From Pseudochrobactrum saccharolyticum (GTDB taxonomy: Bacteria; Pseudomonadota; Alphaproteobacteria; Rhizobiales; Rhizobiaceae), in contig NZ_VZPG01000007.1 in the NCBI RefSeq assembly GCF_008801715.1, positions 1 through 32,472 on the forward strand: a DNA stretch of 32,472 nucleotides, read 5' to 3'. A model generated the notes under the pieces. That model worked only from the letters and a program-made list of their open reading frames with translations, did no database searches and had not been told where the DNA came from. Both the position numbers and the translations under genes were made by a program. Below are positions 23,193-31,463 of the stretch, piece after piece. The number at the start of each line of letters is the position of its first letter. Position 1 is the stretch's first letter.

Positions 23193-23972
23193 TTAGCGAT
23201 AAACAATACCGCCGTCAGTCAGAATGGCCTGACCGGTAATATAATCAGAATCAGCCCCTGCAAGGAAAGAAACCAGCGCCGCCACATCATCCGGTGTTTG
23301 CGCACGGCCAAGGGCAATCCCTTCAACAAATTTCTTATAGGTCTCGCCCTTCGGTGCACCGGTAATTTCCGCAAAGCGTTCGTCAATTTCCACCCACATA
23401 TCGGTACCGACAATACCCGGACAATAAGCATTCACGGTAATGCCCGCACTGGCATATTCCTTCGCCGCAGCCTGTGTCAGCGCACGTACTGCAAATTTGG
23501 TCGCGGAATAAACGCCAAGCATCGCAAAACCATCATGACCGGCAATAGACGACGCATTGATGATTTTACCCTTCTGGCCGCGCTGCTTGAATTTTGCCGC
23601 CGCCGCCTGAATACCCCAGAGCACACCGTCAATATTGATCTTAAATATCCGGTCAACTTCTTCCGGTGTGACCTCGGAAAGCGGCTTAACCTGCGCAATA
23701 CCGGCATTGTTCACAATCACATCAAAACCACCGAGCTCTTTCTCGGTATATTCAATGGCCGCGTAAATATCATCGCGCTTGCTGACATCGGCAGCAAAAG
23801 TCGTTGCCTTGCGCCCGAGCGCTTCAATCTCTTTGGCAACCGCTTCAAGCTTGTCTTCTTTCAGATCAACCAGTGTCAGATCAAAACCGTCTTTTGCCAG
23901 ACGCAACGCAATGCCGCGGCCAATGCCCTGAGCCGCACCGGTAACTAACGCAACCTTATTGGTAACAGTCAT
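23193..23972 (-). CDS. budC: Short-chain dehydrogenase, diacetyl/acetoin reductase (meso-2,3-butanediol dehydrogenase)
   Basis: A 259-residue short-chain dehydrogenase. The nucleotide motif TGAAQGIG (residues 11-18), NNAG, then the catalytic Ser (NASSIAG) and YSATK are in place. The run [21 protein letters not shown] and the ending [14 protein letters not shown] are typical of acetoin-forming diacetyl reductases and 2,3-butanediol dehydrogenases, which use NADH to reduce diacetyl and acetoin and so regenerate NAD+. The ATG at 23972 follows AAGGA at seven bases; longer in-frame starts lack a good site. A perfect FNR-type box about 140 bases upstream suggests induction when oxygen is low. No acetoin-forming genes are nearby, so substrate supply is unclear. 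Confidence 0.82.
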   Translation of the reverse strand: MTVTNKVALVTGAAQGIGRGIALRLAKDGFDLTLVDLKEDKLEAVAKEIEALGRKATTFAADVSKRDDIYAAIEYTEKELGGFDVIVNNAGIAQVKPLSEVTPEEVDRIFKINIDGVLWGIQAAAAKFKQRGQKGKIINASSIAGHDGFAMLGVYSATKFAVRALTQAAAKEYASAGITVNAYCPGIVGTDMWVEIDERFAEITGAPKGETYKKFVEGIALGRAQTPDDVAALVSFLAGADSDYITGQAILTDGGIVYR

Positions 23973-24110
23973 AATCATATCCTTTTCGTCTTGAGGATCG
24001 AAAACCTGCCGGTCAACATGCCTGCTATACACGGCCGCAATATGGCCTTTTGCAATGCATGTCTGCTACCGGATATGAGGGCAGAATTGCAAATTTCCTG
24101 CATTAATTCA

Positions 24111-24124
24111 TTGATTACAATCAA
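24111..24124 (-). promoter_or_regulatory. Perfect FNR/CRP-type box, TTGAT-N4-ATCAA
   Basis: The sequence TTGAT-TACA-ATCAA matches the FNR/FnrN half-sites and spacing exactly and extends one base pair on each side. It lies between the dehydrogenase start (23972) and the end of the DUF488 gene, upstream of the dehydrogenase. The -10 could not be placed with confidence: CATATC at 24072-24077 on the minus strand is about 43 bases from the box centre, too far for a standard class II layout. Confidence 0.6.
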
Positions 24125-24166
24125 TTTTTCATTCAAGTCTGAAAACATCTATCAGAGTATCGCCGT

Positions 24167-24535
24167 TTACGGCGCTTGCTGCCCGGACAAATAATCTCTG
24201 AGAACAATTGCCTGATTATGATCTGTATCTTTCGCCGAATAAAGCAGCGTAACCGCCCCCTCTGAACAATGCTGCAAAAGCAGTTTCACAGGTTCGGGAT
24301 TATGCTGCAATTCCTCACGATAGCGCCCGCAAAATATCTGCCAGTTTTCCGAACTGCTTTCCTGATGATGAAACCATTGCCGCAGTTCCGTTGTCGGCGC
24401 GATCTCTTTGAGCCAGAGGTCAAGGGCAGCGTGCTCTTTGCTCATACCGCGCGGCCAGATGCGGTCAACCAGCACTCTGAAACCATCATCCGGTGAGACA
24501 TCTTCGTAAATCCGTTTCACTGCGATTTTCAACAT
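24167..24535 (-). CDS. DUF488 (YeaO-like) family protein
   Basis: A 122-residue DUF488 protein with family signatures VLVDRIWPRGMSKE, WLKEIAPTTELRQWF and the end TLLYSAKDTDHNQAIVLRDYL. The biochemical role of this family is not established; it is widespread and soluble. The ATG at 24535 has GGAGGA about nine bases upstream; ten extra residues upstream are possible but unlike the family. It is divergent from the iron transporter ATPase gene, with 126 bases between the starts. Confidence 0.9.
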   Translation of the reverse strand: MLKIAVKRIYEDVSPDDGFRVLVDRIWPRGMSKEHAALDLWLKEIAPTTELRQWFHHQESSSENWQIFCGRYREELQHNPEPVKLLLQHCSEGAVTLLYSAKDTDHNQAIVLRDYLSGQQAP

Positions 24536-24661
24536 TGCCCGTGCTCCTCCGGCATTGCCAAACATATTCAGTTTTACAAGATAATAAATGTCAGGTTTTT
24601 ATAGTACAACTCCGGAACCGGTGTTATAGCAAAATCAGAACGGAAACAGGCAGAGTGAACA

Positions 24662-25747
24662 GTGCATTCAAAAGACCACACCGGACAAAGTGATAACAGA
24701 CTTGCTGCGTTGGAGGTTTCATCCGTCAGCAGACATTTCGACACCACTGCCGCACTGCAGGATATTTCGCTGTCTGTTGCTTCCGGTGAAATCATCTGTC
24801 TTGTCGGCCACTCCGGCTGCGGGAAGACCACTCTGCTGAAGATTATCTCCGGTATTGATACGCCGGACAGCGGTTCGGTGTTCATCAATAATCAGCCTAT
24901 CGTCAACGGTACGCATTTTATCGAACCGGAGCAACGCCGCGTCGGCGTAGTCTTTCAGAATTACGCCCTGTTCCCGCATTTGACAGTAAAGCAAAATGTC
25001 CTGTTCGGCTTGCGGAAAACACCTCGGGCAACAGCCTCGGCCCGTGCCGATGAATTGCTGGCTCTGGTCGGCTTGTCCCATATGGCATCCCGTTATCCGC
25101 ATATGCTCTCGGGCGGTGAACAACAGCGCGTGGCATTGGCGCGCGCACTGGCGCCGACCCCTGACATTCTGCTGATGGATGAGCCCTTTTCCAATCTCGA
25201 TCAGGGTTTGCGCCAGAAAGTACGCAGTGAAACCATAGCTCTGCTGCGCCAGTTGGGCACCACCGTTATTATCGTTACGCATGATGCCGAAGAGGCTTTG
25301 TCTGCCGGAGACCGGATTATCCTGATGAAATCAGGCAAAATCATCCAGCAGGGCACAGCGCATGAAATCTACGACCATCCGAACGGACGTTATGCAGCTG
25401 ATTTCTTCTGCAGTTTCAATGCTATTCCGGGCACAATCAAAAGCGGGACGATTGAAACTCCGCTCGGCACTTTTCCGGTCAGCAATACAGAGCTCAGCGA
25501 CGGACCGGTAACAATGTATCTGCGACCTTCCCATATTCTTCCGGTGGCCGGTACAGATAATCTGCAGAACACAACTGAAGGCACAGTGACAGGCCGTCAT
25601 TTTCTGGGTGAAACTGAAGAACTGCTCATCCGCACCGGTGATCTGCAAACGCCCCTGCGCATCCGCACTTCTCTCCGGTTACCGGCCAATATTCAGAAAA
25701 TACATTTGCAGCTGGATACGGACAAAGCGCTCTTCTTCCGCGATTAA
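24662..25747 (+). CDS. fbpC: Ferric-iron-type ABC transporter ATPase (FbpC-like)
   Basis: A 361-residue ATPase of the FbpC/PotA group: Walker A GHSGCGKT (49-56), Q-loop QNYALFPH, signature LSGGEQQRVALARAL (149-163), Walker B LMDEPFSNLD and switch His in IVTHDAEEAL. A C-terminal regulatory TOBE-like domain (about residues 245-361) carries YLRPSHI. It powers the ferric importer encoded downstream. The start is a GTG at 24662 with a weak ribosome-binding site (GCAGAG); no better start lies nearby. It is first in the group rather than last, and it is separated from the binding-protein gene by its own iron-box promoter, so it may be transcribed independently. Confidence 0.88.
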   Translation: MHSKDHTGQSDNRLAALEVSSVSRHFDTTAALQDISLSVASGEIICLVGHSGCGKTTLLKIISGIDTPDSGSVFINNQPIVNGTHFIEPEQRRVGVVFQNYALFPHLTVKQNVLFGLRKTPRATASARADELLALVGLSHMASRYPHMLSGGEQQRVALARALAPTPDILLMDEPFSNLDQGLRQKVRSETIALLRQLGTTVIIVTHDAEEALSAGDRIILMKSGKIIQQGTAHEIYDHPNGRYAADFFCSFNAIPGTIKSGTIETPLGTFPVSNTELSDGPVTMYLRPSHILPVAGTDNLQNTTEGTVTGRHFLGETEELLIRTGDLQTPLRIRTSLRLPANIQKIHLQLDTDKALFFRD

Positions 25748-25780
25748 ACGCACATACAACCTGCTCACAAAGGCTTGACT

Positions 25781-25819
25781 TGACAGTCAAAGTCAACCAA
25801 TAGTTGACTTTATTAATCA
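25781..25819 (+). promoter_or_regulatory. Two TGA-N9-TCA iron-responsive operator candidates
   Basis: Two boxes fit TGA-N9-TCA, the pattern of the alphaproteobacterial RirA iron-responsive operator: 25781-25795 and 25805-25819. They lie in a dense run of TTGACT/AGTCAA repeats, with arms AAAGTCAA and TTGACTTT pairing across seven bases. The position 41-65 bases before the binding-protein start fits iron repression. A CATAAT (25818-25823) may be the -10. Confidence 0.6.
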
Positions 25820-25859
25820 TAATTTCTGTCCATGCAGTTTCAATCATGAAAGAGATACA

Positions 25860-26882
25860 ATGACCAGAACCGGATATGCGCAAGCAGGCTTTGCTCTCGT
25901 CCTCGGAACCCTTTTCGCAGGTGCTGCGAATGCAGAGGAAGTCAATATCTATACCACCCGCGAACCGGGTCTGATCCAGCCTCTGCTTGATGCCTTCAAG
26001 GCTTCCAGCGGTATTACAGTCAACACCGTATTCCTGAAAGACGGTCTGGCTGAGCGCGTTGCCTCTGAAGGTGAGAATTCCCCTGCAGACATTCTGATGA
26101 CCGTTGATGCGGGCAACCTGATCGATCTGACAGAAAAAGGCCTCACCCAGCCTGTTTCGTCCAAAGTACTGGAAGAAGCCGTTCCGGCACAGCTGCGCGA
26201 TGCTAAAGGTGAGTGGTTTGCCCTGTCCATGCGCGCCCGCGTTGTTTACGCCGCCAAGGATCTGGATGTTACCGCTCTGAATTATGAAGATCTGTCTGAT
26301 CCGAAATGGAAAGGCAAAATCTGTATCCGTGCAGGCCAGCATCCTTACAACACAGCCCTGATCGCCGATTACATCGCCCATTACGGCGCTGAAAAAACCG
26401 AAGAATGGTTGAAAGGCGTCAAAGCCAATCTGGCACGTAAAGCGGCCGGTGGTGACCGTGACGGCGCGAAAGACATTGCAGGCGGCATTTGCGATATCGC
26501 AGTTGCCAACTCCTACTATGTCGGCCTGATGCGTTCCGGCAAGGGCGGTGAAGAGCAGGTCAAATGGGGTGAAAGCCTCAAAGTCATTCTGCCAACCTTC
26601 AAAGAAGGTGGTACACAGGTCAATATCAGCGGTGCGTCCCTTGCCAAACATGCCAAGAACAAAGACGCTGCTGTGAAGCTGCTTGAATATCTGGTTTCTG
26701 ATGAAGCTCAGAAAATCTATGCGGAAGCCAATTTCGAATATCCGGTTAAAGCCGGTGCGCCGCTTGATCCGATTGTGAAATCCTTCGGTGAGCTGACAAT
26801 CGACAAAACCCCGCTCACAGAAATCGTAAGCCATCGCAAACAGGCCAGTGAGCTGGTCGACAAAGTAGGCTTCGACAATTAA
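25860..26882 (+). CDS. fbpA: Ferric-iron-binding periplasmic protein (FbpA/FutA-like)
   Basis: A 340-residue periplasmic binding protein with a signal peptide (residues 1-25, cut after ANA). The mature N-terminus EEVNIYTTREPGL and the iron-binding tyrosine pair Tyr219-Tyr220 (NSYYVGLM) mark it as a class of ferric-binding proteins. Tyr31 is a further candidate ligand. It carries Fe(III), probably as free ion or simple chelate, to the FbpB permease. The ATG at 25860 follows AAAGAGA. The iron-box promoter just upstream and the strong terminator just downstream suggest the protein is made in excess over its permease. Confidence 0.92.
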   Translation: MTRTGYAQAGFALVLGTLFAGAANAEEVNIYTTREPGLIQPLLDAFKASSGITVNTVFLKDGLAERVASEGENSPADILMTVDAGNLIDLTEKGLTQPVSSKVLEEAVPAQLRDAKGEWFALSMRARVVYAAKDLDVTALNYEDLSDPKWKGKICIRAGQHPYNTALIADYIAHYGAEKTEEWLKGVKANLARKAAGGDRDGAKDIAGGICDIAVANSYYVGLMRSGKGGEEQVKWGESLKVILPTFKEGGTQVNISGASLAKHAKNKDAAVKLLEYLVSDEAQKIYAEANFEYPVKAGAPLDPIVKSFGELTIDKTPLTEIVSHRKQASELVDKVGFDN

Positions 26883-26883
26883 T

Positions 26884-26927
26884 AAAAAAGCGCCGCTCTT
26901 TATGAATAATGAAGAGCGGCGTTTTTT
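26884..26927 (+). terminator. Strong terminator between binding-protein and permease genes
   Basis: Arms CGCCGCTCTT and AAGAGCGGCG, with six A before and six T after, make an intrinsic terminator immediately after the fbpA stop. It probably limits read-through into fbpB. Confidence 0.9.
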
Positions 26928-26979
26928 ATATTAAAGCAGTTACGACGACGATTCGTTTCAACTGCAACACTGAGAGAAA

Positions 26980-27016
26980 GAGCGGTTTTCCGTTTCAGGA
27001 CAAATCAAAGCCGCTC
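26980..27016. repeat. Short GAGCGG inverted repeat
   Basis: Arms GAGCGGTTTT and AAAGCCGCTC (nine of ten paired) sit seven bases before the permease start. The sequence resembles the left end of the 23029 repeat, so it may be a shorter member of that family. Its nearness to the start codon could hide the ribosome-binding site. Confidence 0.45.
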
Positions 27017-27022
27017 CGGATA

Positions 27023-28690
27023 ATGGCGAGCCTTAATATGCCAGCATATTCTAAAAGCCGGTTTTTCCGTGCCGGATCTTTATGGCTCTGCCTTTCAGCA
27101 GTCAGCGCGTTTCTGGTTTTTCTGCCGGTGCTGGCGCTTGCTTTACAAGCCGCTCAGGGTTCTGACGGTTTATGGTCACATCTTCTGGCCACAACATTAC
27201 CGGTTGCATTCGTTGATACACTCATTCTGCTGACCGGTGTCGGCATTATTGTTGCAATTGTCGGTACATCTGCAGCATGGCTGGTAACAGCCTATGATTT
27301 TCGCGGGCGCAAGATTCTGGAATGGGCTTTGCTGCTGCCGCTTGCTGTTCCGACTTACATTATCGCCTATGCCTATCTTGATATTCTGCACCCGATCGGC
27401 CCTGTTCAAAGCGCATTACGTGCACTCTTAGGGTTTGCCAGCCCGCGCGATTTTCGCCTGCCGGATATCCGCTCCATGACCGGCTGCATTCTGCTGCTTG
27501 GTTTTGTGCTCTATCCTTATGTCTATATTCCGACACGGGCGATGTTCCTTACCCAGTCTTCTTCATTGATTGATGCGGCACGAACTTTAGGCGTCACCCG
27601 TAATGCAATCTTCTGGCGTGTTGCTCTGCCAATGGCACGTCCTGCCATTGCAGTCGGCATCAGTCTCGCTTTGATGGAAACACTGAACGATATTGGTGCA
27701 GCTGAATTTCTCGGCATCCGCACGCTCACCGTTTCCATTTACACAACATGGGTCACACGCTCAGACCTGCCGGGAGCTGCACAAATTGCACTGGCACTTT
27801 TGCTGATTGTTGTCTGCCTCGTCTCGCTTGAACGCTGGGCGCGACGCAAACAGCGTTTTTCATCCAGTGCAAAACGCAGCCAGCAATTCACGCCACATAA
27901 AGTCAGCGCAACACGTGGCGGCATGTTCTTTTTGCTGGGGCTTACACCAATCCTGCTCGGTTTTGTCTTTCCGGCTATTTATCTGGCGACTGAAGCATGG
28001 AAACGCATGCGTTTTGCCGGTATCTCGCCGCGCCTTTATGATGAAATCATCAATACGGTAATTCTGGCTTCGGTCGCGACGATCGTTACACTCACCATCG
28101 GCCTGATCGTTGCCTATGCGATCCGGCTACGTCCGGGCAATGCCTCGCAATGGTTTTTCCGCTTTTCCACCATGGGCTATGCAGCCCCCGGAACGGTGAT
28201 TGCGATCGGCGTGCTCATTATCACCGGCGCAGCGGATCACTTTATCAGCCAGATCGCCATGTCATGGTTTAATATGTCGGTCAGCCTGTTCTTGCTGGGC
28301 TCCGGTGCCGCATTGATCTATGCCTATCTGGTACGTTTTTTAGCAATATCCGCCGGTAGTATTGATGCGGGGTTCAACCGTATTCCTGTGACCTATGATC
28401 AGGCCTCCCGAACATTAGGTGAGACGGCAACCGGCACATTCCGGCACATTCATTTGCCTCTGTCCAAAACAGCGCTCAGTGCAGCGGCATTGCTGGTCTT
28501 TGTTGATTGCGTGAAAGAGCTTCCGGCTACTCTGCTGCTGCGCTCTCTCAACATCGAAACACTGGCAACCCATCTTTACGGAGAAGCGGCACGCGGCACC
28601 TATGAGGAAGCCTCGATTGCAGCACTGGCAATTGTTGCCATCGGTATCCTGCCGGTCATCGTCTTATCCCGTGTAGGACGCCGCCTGTAA
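27023..28690 (+). CDS. fbpB: Ferric-iron ABC transporter permease, two-domain (FbpB-like)
   Basis: A 555-residue inner-membrane permease with two homologous halves of about six membrane segments each, as in FbpB/HitB. Each half has an ATPase-coupling loop: DAARTLGVTRNAIFWRVALP in the first and DQASRTLGETATGTFRHIHLP in the second. It passes Fe(III) from the binding protein into the cytoplasm with the FbpC ATPase. The open frame extends to 26909 through a terminator and a repeat, so I start at the ATG at 27023; an ATG at 27038 is also possible, and neither has a strong ribosome-binding site. The end of the gene is one base from the convergent LysR gene, with no classical terminator between. Confidence 0.9.
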   Translation: MASLNMPAYSKSRFFRAGSLWLCLSAVSAFLVFLPVLALALQAAQGSDGLWSHLLATTLPVAFVDTLILLTGVGIIVAIVGTSAAWLVTAYDFRGRKILEWALLLPLAVPTYIIAYAYLDILHPIGPVQSALRALLGFASPRDFRLPDIRSMTGCILLLGFVLYPYVYIPTRAMFLTQSSSLIDAARTLGVTRNAIFWRVALPMARPAIAVGISLALMETLNDIGAAEFLGIRTLTVSIYTTWVTRSDLPGAAQIALALLLIVVCLVSLERWARRKQRFSSSAKRSQQFTPHKVSATRGGMFFLLGLTPILLGFVFPAIYLATEAWKRMRFAGISPRLYDEIINTVILASVATIVTLTIGLIVAYAIRLRPGNASQWFFRFSTMGYAAPGTVIAIGVLIITGAADHFISQIAMSWFNMSVSLFLLGSGAALIYAYLVRFLAISAGSIDAGFNRIPVTYDQASRTLGETATGTFRHIHLPLSKTALSAAALLVFVDCVKELPATLLLRSLNIETLATHLYGEAARGTYEEASIAALAIVAIGILPVIVLSRVGRRL

Positions 28691-28691
28691 G

Positions 28692-29585
28692 CTACATGCT
28701 CTCTGTAGCCACCTCCTGATGCAGCCACTCAATAAACAGCTTCACAGCAGGCTTTTGTGCATTTTCGGGTAATGTCAGCACATAATAAGCAAATTGTGTC
28801 GGCCAGGGGCGGTTTATTGCAAGAGCAAGACGCCCTGCCGCAATTTCCGGTCTGGCATAAATATCCCGCACAAGGGCGATTCCCTGTCCCGCCTCCGCAG
28901 CACGCAATAACAGGAAATCATCATCGAAAGCAGTGCCCCGCTCCGCTTCCGGTGTCGGCTCCACACCGCAGGCAGTAAGCCACAAACGCCAGTCAGCACG
29001 ATCTGAATCCTGCAGCAAAGGATAGGCCAGACAATCTGACGGCTCATCAATAGCAGGTCCGGAAGCCAGTAATGCAGGACACATCACCGGCACAAGCTCT
29101 GGCGCAATCAAAGGCTGCACATCATAAGACGGATAATCACCTAGCCCGTGACGGATCGCTATATCGACACGTCCGCCATGCAGGTTGGTTAAGCCGGACG
29201 ATGCCTCAACACGGACTTCAATCTCCGGATTTTGTTCCATAAATTTGCCCAGACGCGGCACCAGCCATGAAGCAGCAAAAGAAGGCAGCGTGCTGACAGT
29301 CAAAGTCTGCCGCCCCGTGCTTGTCTCAAGAGTGGCAAGACTCGCTTCAATCTGTGCAAATGCCCGCATCAATGCGGGATAAACACCCGCCCCTGCTTCC
29401 GTCAGTTCCACACCATATCGGGTACGTCTGAAAAGCGTTACGCCTGTCCGCTCCTCAAGCAGACGGATTTGCTGGCTTACAGCACCTGACGTTACTCCCA
29501 TCGTCTCAGCTGCACTCTTAATGCTGCCCGTGCGTCCGGTCTCGGTAAAAGCCCGTAAAGCCAGCAATGGCAAAACCTTGCCCAT
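28692..29585 (-). CDS. LysR-family transcriptional regulator (GcvA-like)
   Basis: A 297-residue LysR-type regulator. Residues about 5-62 form the helix-turn-helix (SIKSAAETMGVTSGAVSQQI, then LFRRTRYGVELTEAG). Residues about 95-290 are the periplasmic-binding-protein-like effector domain; SSGLTNLHGGRVDIAIRHGLG and the final LFIEWL are typical of the GcvA group. It is divergent from the glutathione transferase gene across 126 bases. It probably activates that gene and its neighbours and represses itself. Its stop is one base from the fbpB stop; a GCTACA/TGTAGC hairpin (28691-28709) overlaps the ends of both genes. Confidence 0.93.
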   Translation of the reverse strand: MGKVLPLLALRAFTETGRTGSIKSAAETMGVTSGAVSQQIRLLEERTGVTLFRRTRYGVELTEAGAGVYPALMRAFAQIEASLATLETSTGRQTLTVSTLPSFAASWLVPRLGKFMEQNPEIEVRVEASSGLTNLHGGRVDIAIRHGLGDYPSYDVQPLIAPELVPVMCPALLASGPAIDEPSDCLAYPLLQDSDRADWRLWLTACGVEPTPEAERGTAFDDDFLLLRAAEAGQGIALVRDIYARPEIAAGRLALAINRPWPTQFAYYVLTLPENAQKPAVKLFIEWLHQEVATESM

Positions 29586-29587
29586 AA

Positions 29588-29602
29588 TTTAGTTTTCCTA
29601 AA
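29588..29602. promoter_or_regulatory. Small palindrome next to the LysR gene start
   Basis: TTTAG-N5-CTAAA begins two bases from the LysR start codon. It is short and AT-rich but sits where an autoregulatory LysR site would; related TTTAG sequences recur at 29624 and 29682 in the divergent region. Confidence 0.3.
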
Positions 29603-29711
29603 CTTAATAATCAGAATCAATCGTTTTAGAAATACACTATTTCCAAATAAGTATGTCTTTAGATGATGCTACCACAATTTAGATTTTCTGACACATCATC
29701 AAAAGGAAAAA

Positions 29712-30335
29712 ATGATTGAACTTTATAGCGATTCATCTCCGAACGGGTTCAAAGCAACCATTGCCCTTGAAGAAACAGGCTTAGACTACACACTGCATCA
29801 TATTCAGATTGAACAGGGTGAACACCGCAGCGCGGATTTCCTGACACTCAATCCGCATGGGCGCATACCTGTCATCACAGACAGTACAACAGGAATAGTG
29901 CTGTTTGAATCTGCTGCCATTCTGCTCTACATCGCTGAAAAATCCGGCCAGCTCCTGCCAAAATCTTTTGCGGAGCGCTGGCAGGCACTTCAATGGCTGC
30001 AATTTCATTCGTCCAGCATGGGGCCGATCTTTGGTCAGCGTGTTCATTTCGAAATCTTCGCTGAAACCAAATTACAGCCCGCTATTACCCGTTACCAAAA
30101 ACTGACAAACGATATTTATCAGGTGCTCAATCAACGACTGAGTGACGCTGAATATTTTGCCGGATCAGAATATTCCATTGCGGATATAGCGGCCTTCGGC
30201 TGGACACATATTGCTCAGATTTGCGGCTTCAATTTCGATCACCATCCGTACTTAAGCAACTGGCATCAAAAAATTGCTGCGCGGCCTGCTGTATTGCGCG
30301 GCATTGCTTTGCCGCAACCGGCTACCGGTCCTTAG
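29712..30335 (+). CDS. Glutathione S-transferase family protein (Nu-class-like)
   Basis: A 207-residue glutathione transferase. Residues 1-80 are the thioredoxin-like domain with the start MIELYSDSSPNGFKATIALEE-type layout and the glutathione-binding NPHGRIPVI and FESAAILLYIAE; residues 90-200 are helical, with ADIAAFGWTHI. The SPNGFK motif resembles the TPNG motif of YfcG/YghU (Nu class), which use glutathione in disulphide-bond chemistry rather than classic conjugation, so either role is possible. The ATG follows AAGGA. It is divergent from the LysR regulator and precedes the luciferase-like oxidoreductase gene by 40 bases. Confidence 0.92.
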   Translation: MIELYSDSSPNGFKATIALEETGLDYTLHHIQIEQGEHRSADFLTLNPHGRIPVITDSTTGIVLFESAAILLYIAEKSGQLLPKSFAERWQALQWLQFHSSSMGPIFGQRVHFEIFAETKLQPAITRYQKLTNDIYQVLNQRLSDAEYFAGSEYSIADIAAFGWTHIAQICGFNFDHHPYLSNWHQKIAARPAVLRGIALPQPATGP

Positions 30336-30375
30336 CCTCGATCTGCCAAGTTTTCTATTCCTTGAAAGCCTTATC

Positions 30376-31416
30376 ATGAACAACAATCTGTCTGCTTCGG
30401 AAATTACATCCGGTATGTCATCAGAAGCCTTTGCGCACCATCCGGGTTACACCCGTATGTTTGCTGCCAATCAACTTACGATTGGTATATTTCTGCCGCT
30501 TCGCTTTTATCAAGGCGATATGCGTGCTCTTGAAGGTCAAACTGCCCTCGTCAAAGACATTGACCAACGCGGATTTGCTTCCGTCTGGGTGCGGGATGTT
30601 CCGCTATATGATCCGTCTTTTGGTGATGCCGGCCAGATTTTTGATCCGTTCACCTATCTTTCCTATCTTGCCGCACAAACAACCAGAGTTTCACTGGCAA
30701 TCGGCAGTGCGATTTTCTCCCTGCGCCACCCGATTGATCTCGCCAAAGCAGCAAGCACCATTGACCATTTATCCGGCGGGCGGCTTGTTCTTGGAATAGC
30801 ATCAGGTGACAGGCCGGTCGAATTTCCAGCCTATGGCTTAGATCTGGATACAAGAGCTGAGCGTTTTGCAGAAACGGTCATCTATTTTCGTCAATTACTG
30901 GCAGAAAGCTCACTGCCGATACGCTCGAGTTTGGGAGAACTTGCACAAGCAGAATTTTTGCCAAAGCCAGCTTATGGACGAATTCCTTTGCTGGTCACAG
31001 GATCAAGCCGGCAAACACCACAATGGATAGCCGAGCATGCGGATGGCTGGCTGACTTATCCGCAACAGACACATACACAAGAAGGGCCCTTACGTCTGGC
31101 ACAGAATATCTGTCGCTGGCGCGATGCAATTCCTGACCGCGGATTTCGCCCGCATGTCACGAATGAGTGGCTGGAGTTGACCGCGGATCCTGATTTCCCG
31201 CGTACACCACTCAATGGCGGCTTTGTTTTGAAAACAGGACGTAAAGGACTGATTGACCTTCTTGGAGAATGGCAGCAAGCCGGAGTTAATCATGCGGCAC
31301 TTGGTATGCAATTTGCTTCACGTCCACCATCAGAGATTATACAAGAACTGGCAGAAGAGGTTTTACCTTTGTTTCCTTCGCTTGCTGGCGCTGCACCATC
31401 AAGCATAACGTGGTAG
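30376..31416 (+). CDS. Luciferase-like flavin-dependent oxidoreductase (LLM class)
   Basis: A 346-residue bacterial-luciferase-fold flavoprotein. The pattern GIFLPLRFYQGD, FASVWVRDVPLYDPSFGDAGQ, IDHLSGGRLVLGIASGDRP and LLVTGSSRQTPQWIAEHADGW fits the BA3436-type luciferase-like group. Members use FMN or F420-like flavins in monooxygenase or reductase reactions on unknown substrates. The frame is open from 30274 inside the preceding gene; the ATG at 30376 gives the family N-terminus but the ribosome-binding site is weak. The 40-base gap after the glutathione transferase suggests one transcript, and both proteins are typical of detoxification of organic compounds. Confidence 0.88.
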   Translation: MNNNLSASEITSGMSSEAFAHHPGYTRMFAANQLTIGIFLPLRFYQGDMRALEGQTALVKDIDQRGFASVWVRDVPLYDPSFGDAGQIFDPFTYLSYLAAQTTRVSLAIGSAIFSLRHPIDLAKAASTIDHLSGGRLVLGIASGDRPVEFPAYGLDLDTRAERFAETVIYFRQLLAESSLPIRSSLGELAQAEFLPKPAYGRIPLLVTGSSRQTPQWIAEHADGWLTYPQQTHTQEGPLRLAQNICRWRDAIPDRGFRPHVTNEWLELTADPDFPRTPLNGGFVLKTGRKGLIDLLGEWQQAGVNHAALGMQFASRPPSEIIQELAEEVLPLFPSLAGAAPSSITW

Positions 31417-31463
31417 ATTGTCACTGCTTTATACGTTCAAAATATTCAAGCGGAACATTGCTC

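Noticed and set aside
23184-23948. 254-codon open frame on the plus strand opposite the dehydrogenase gene
   Set aside because: Shadow of the short-chain dehydrogenase; composition is unlike real proteins.
25626-26834. 402-codon open frame on the minus strand opposite fbpA
   Set aside because: It mirrors the codons of fbpA, starts and ends without gene signals and resembles no protein; fbpA has signal peptide and iron-binding Tyr.
26909-27022. Upstream extension of the fbpB frame
   Set aside because: It runs through an intrinsic terminator and an inverted repeat, so it is not likely to be translated.
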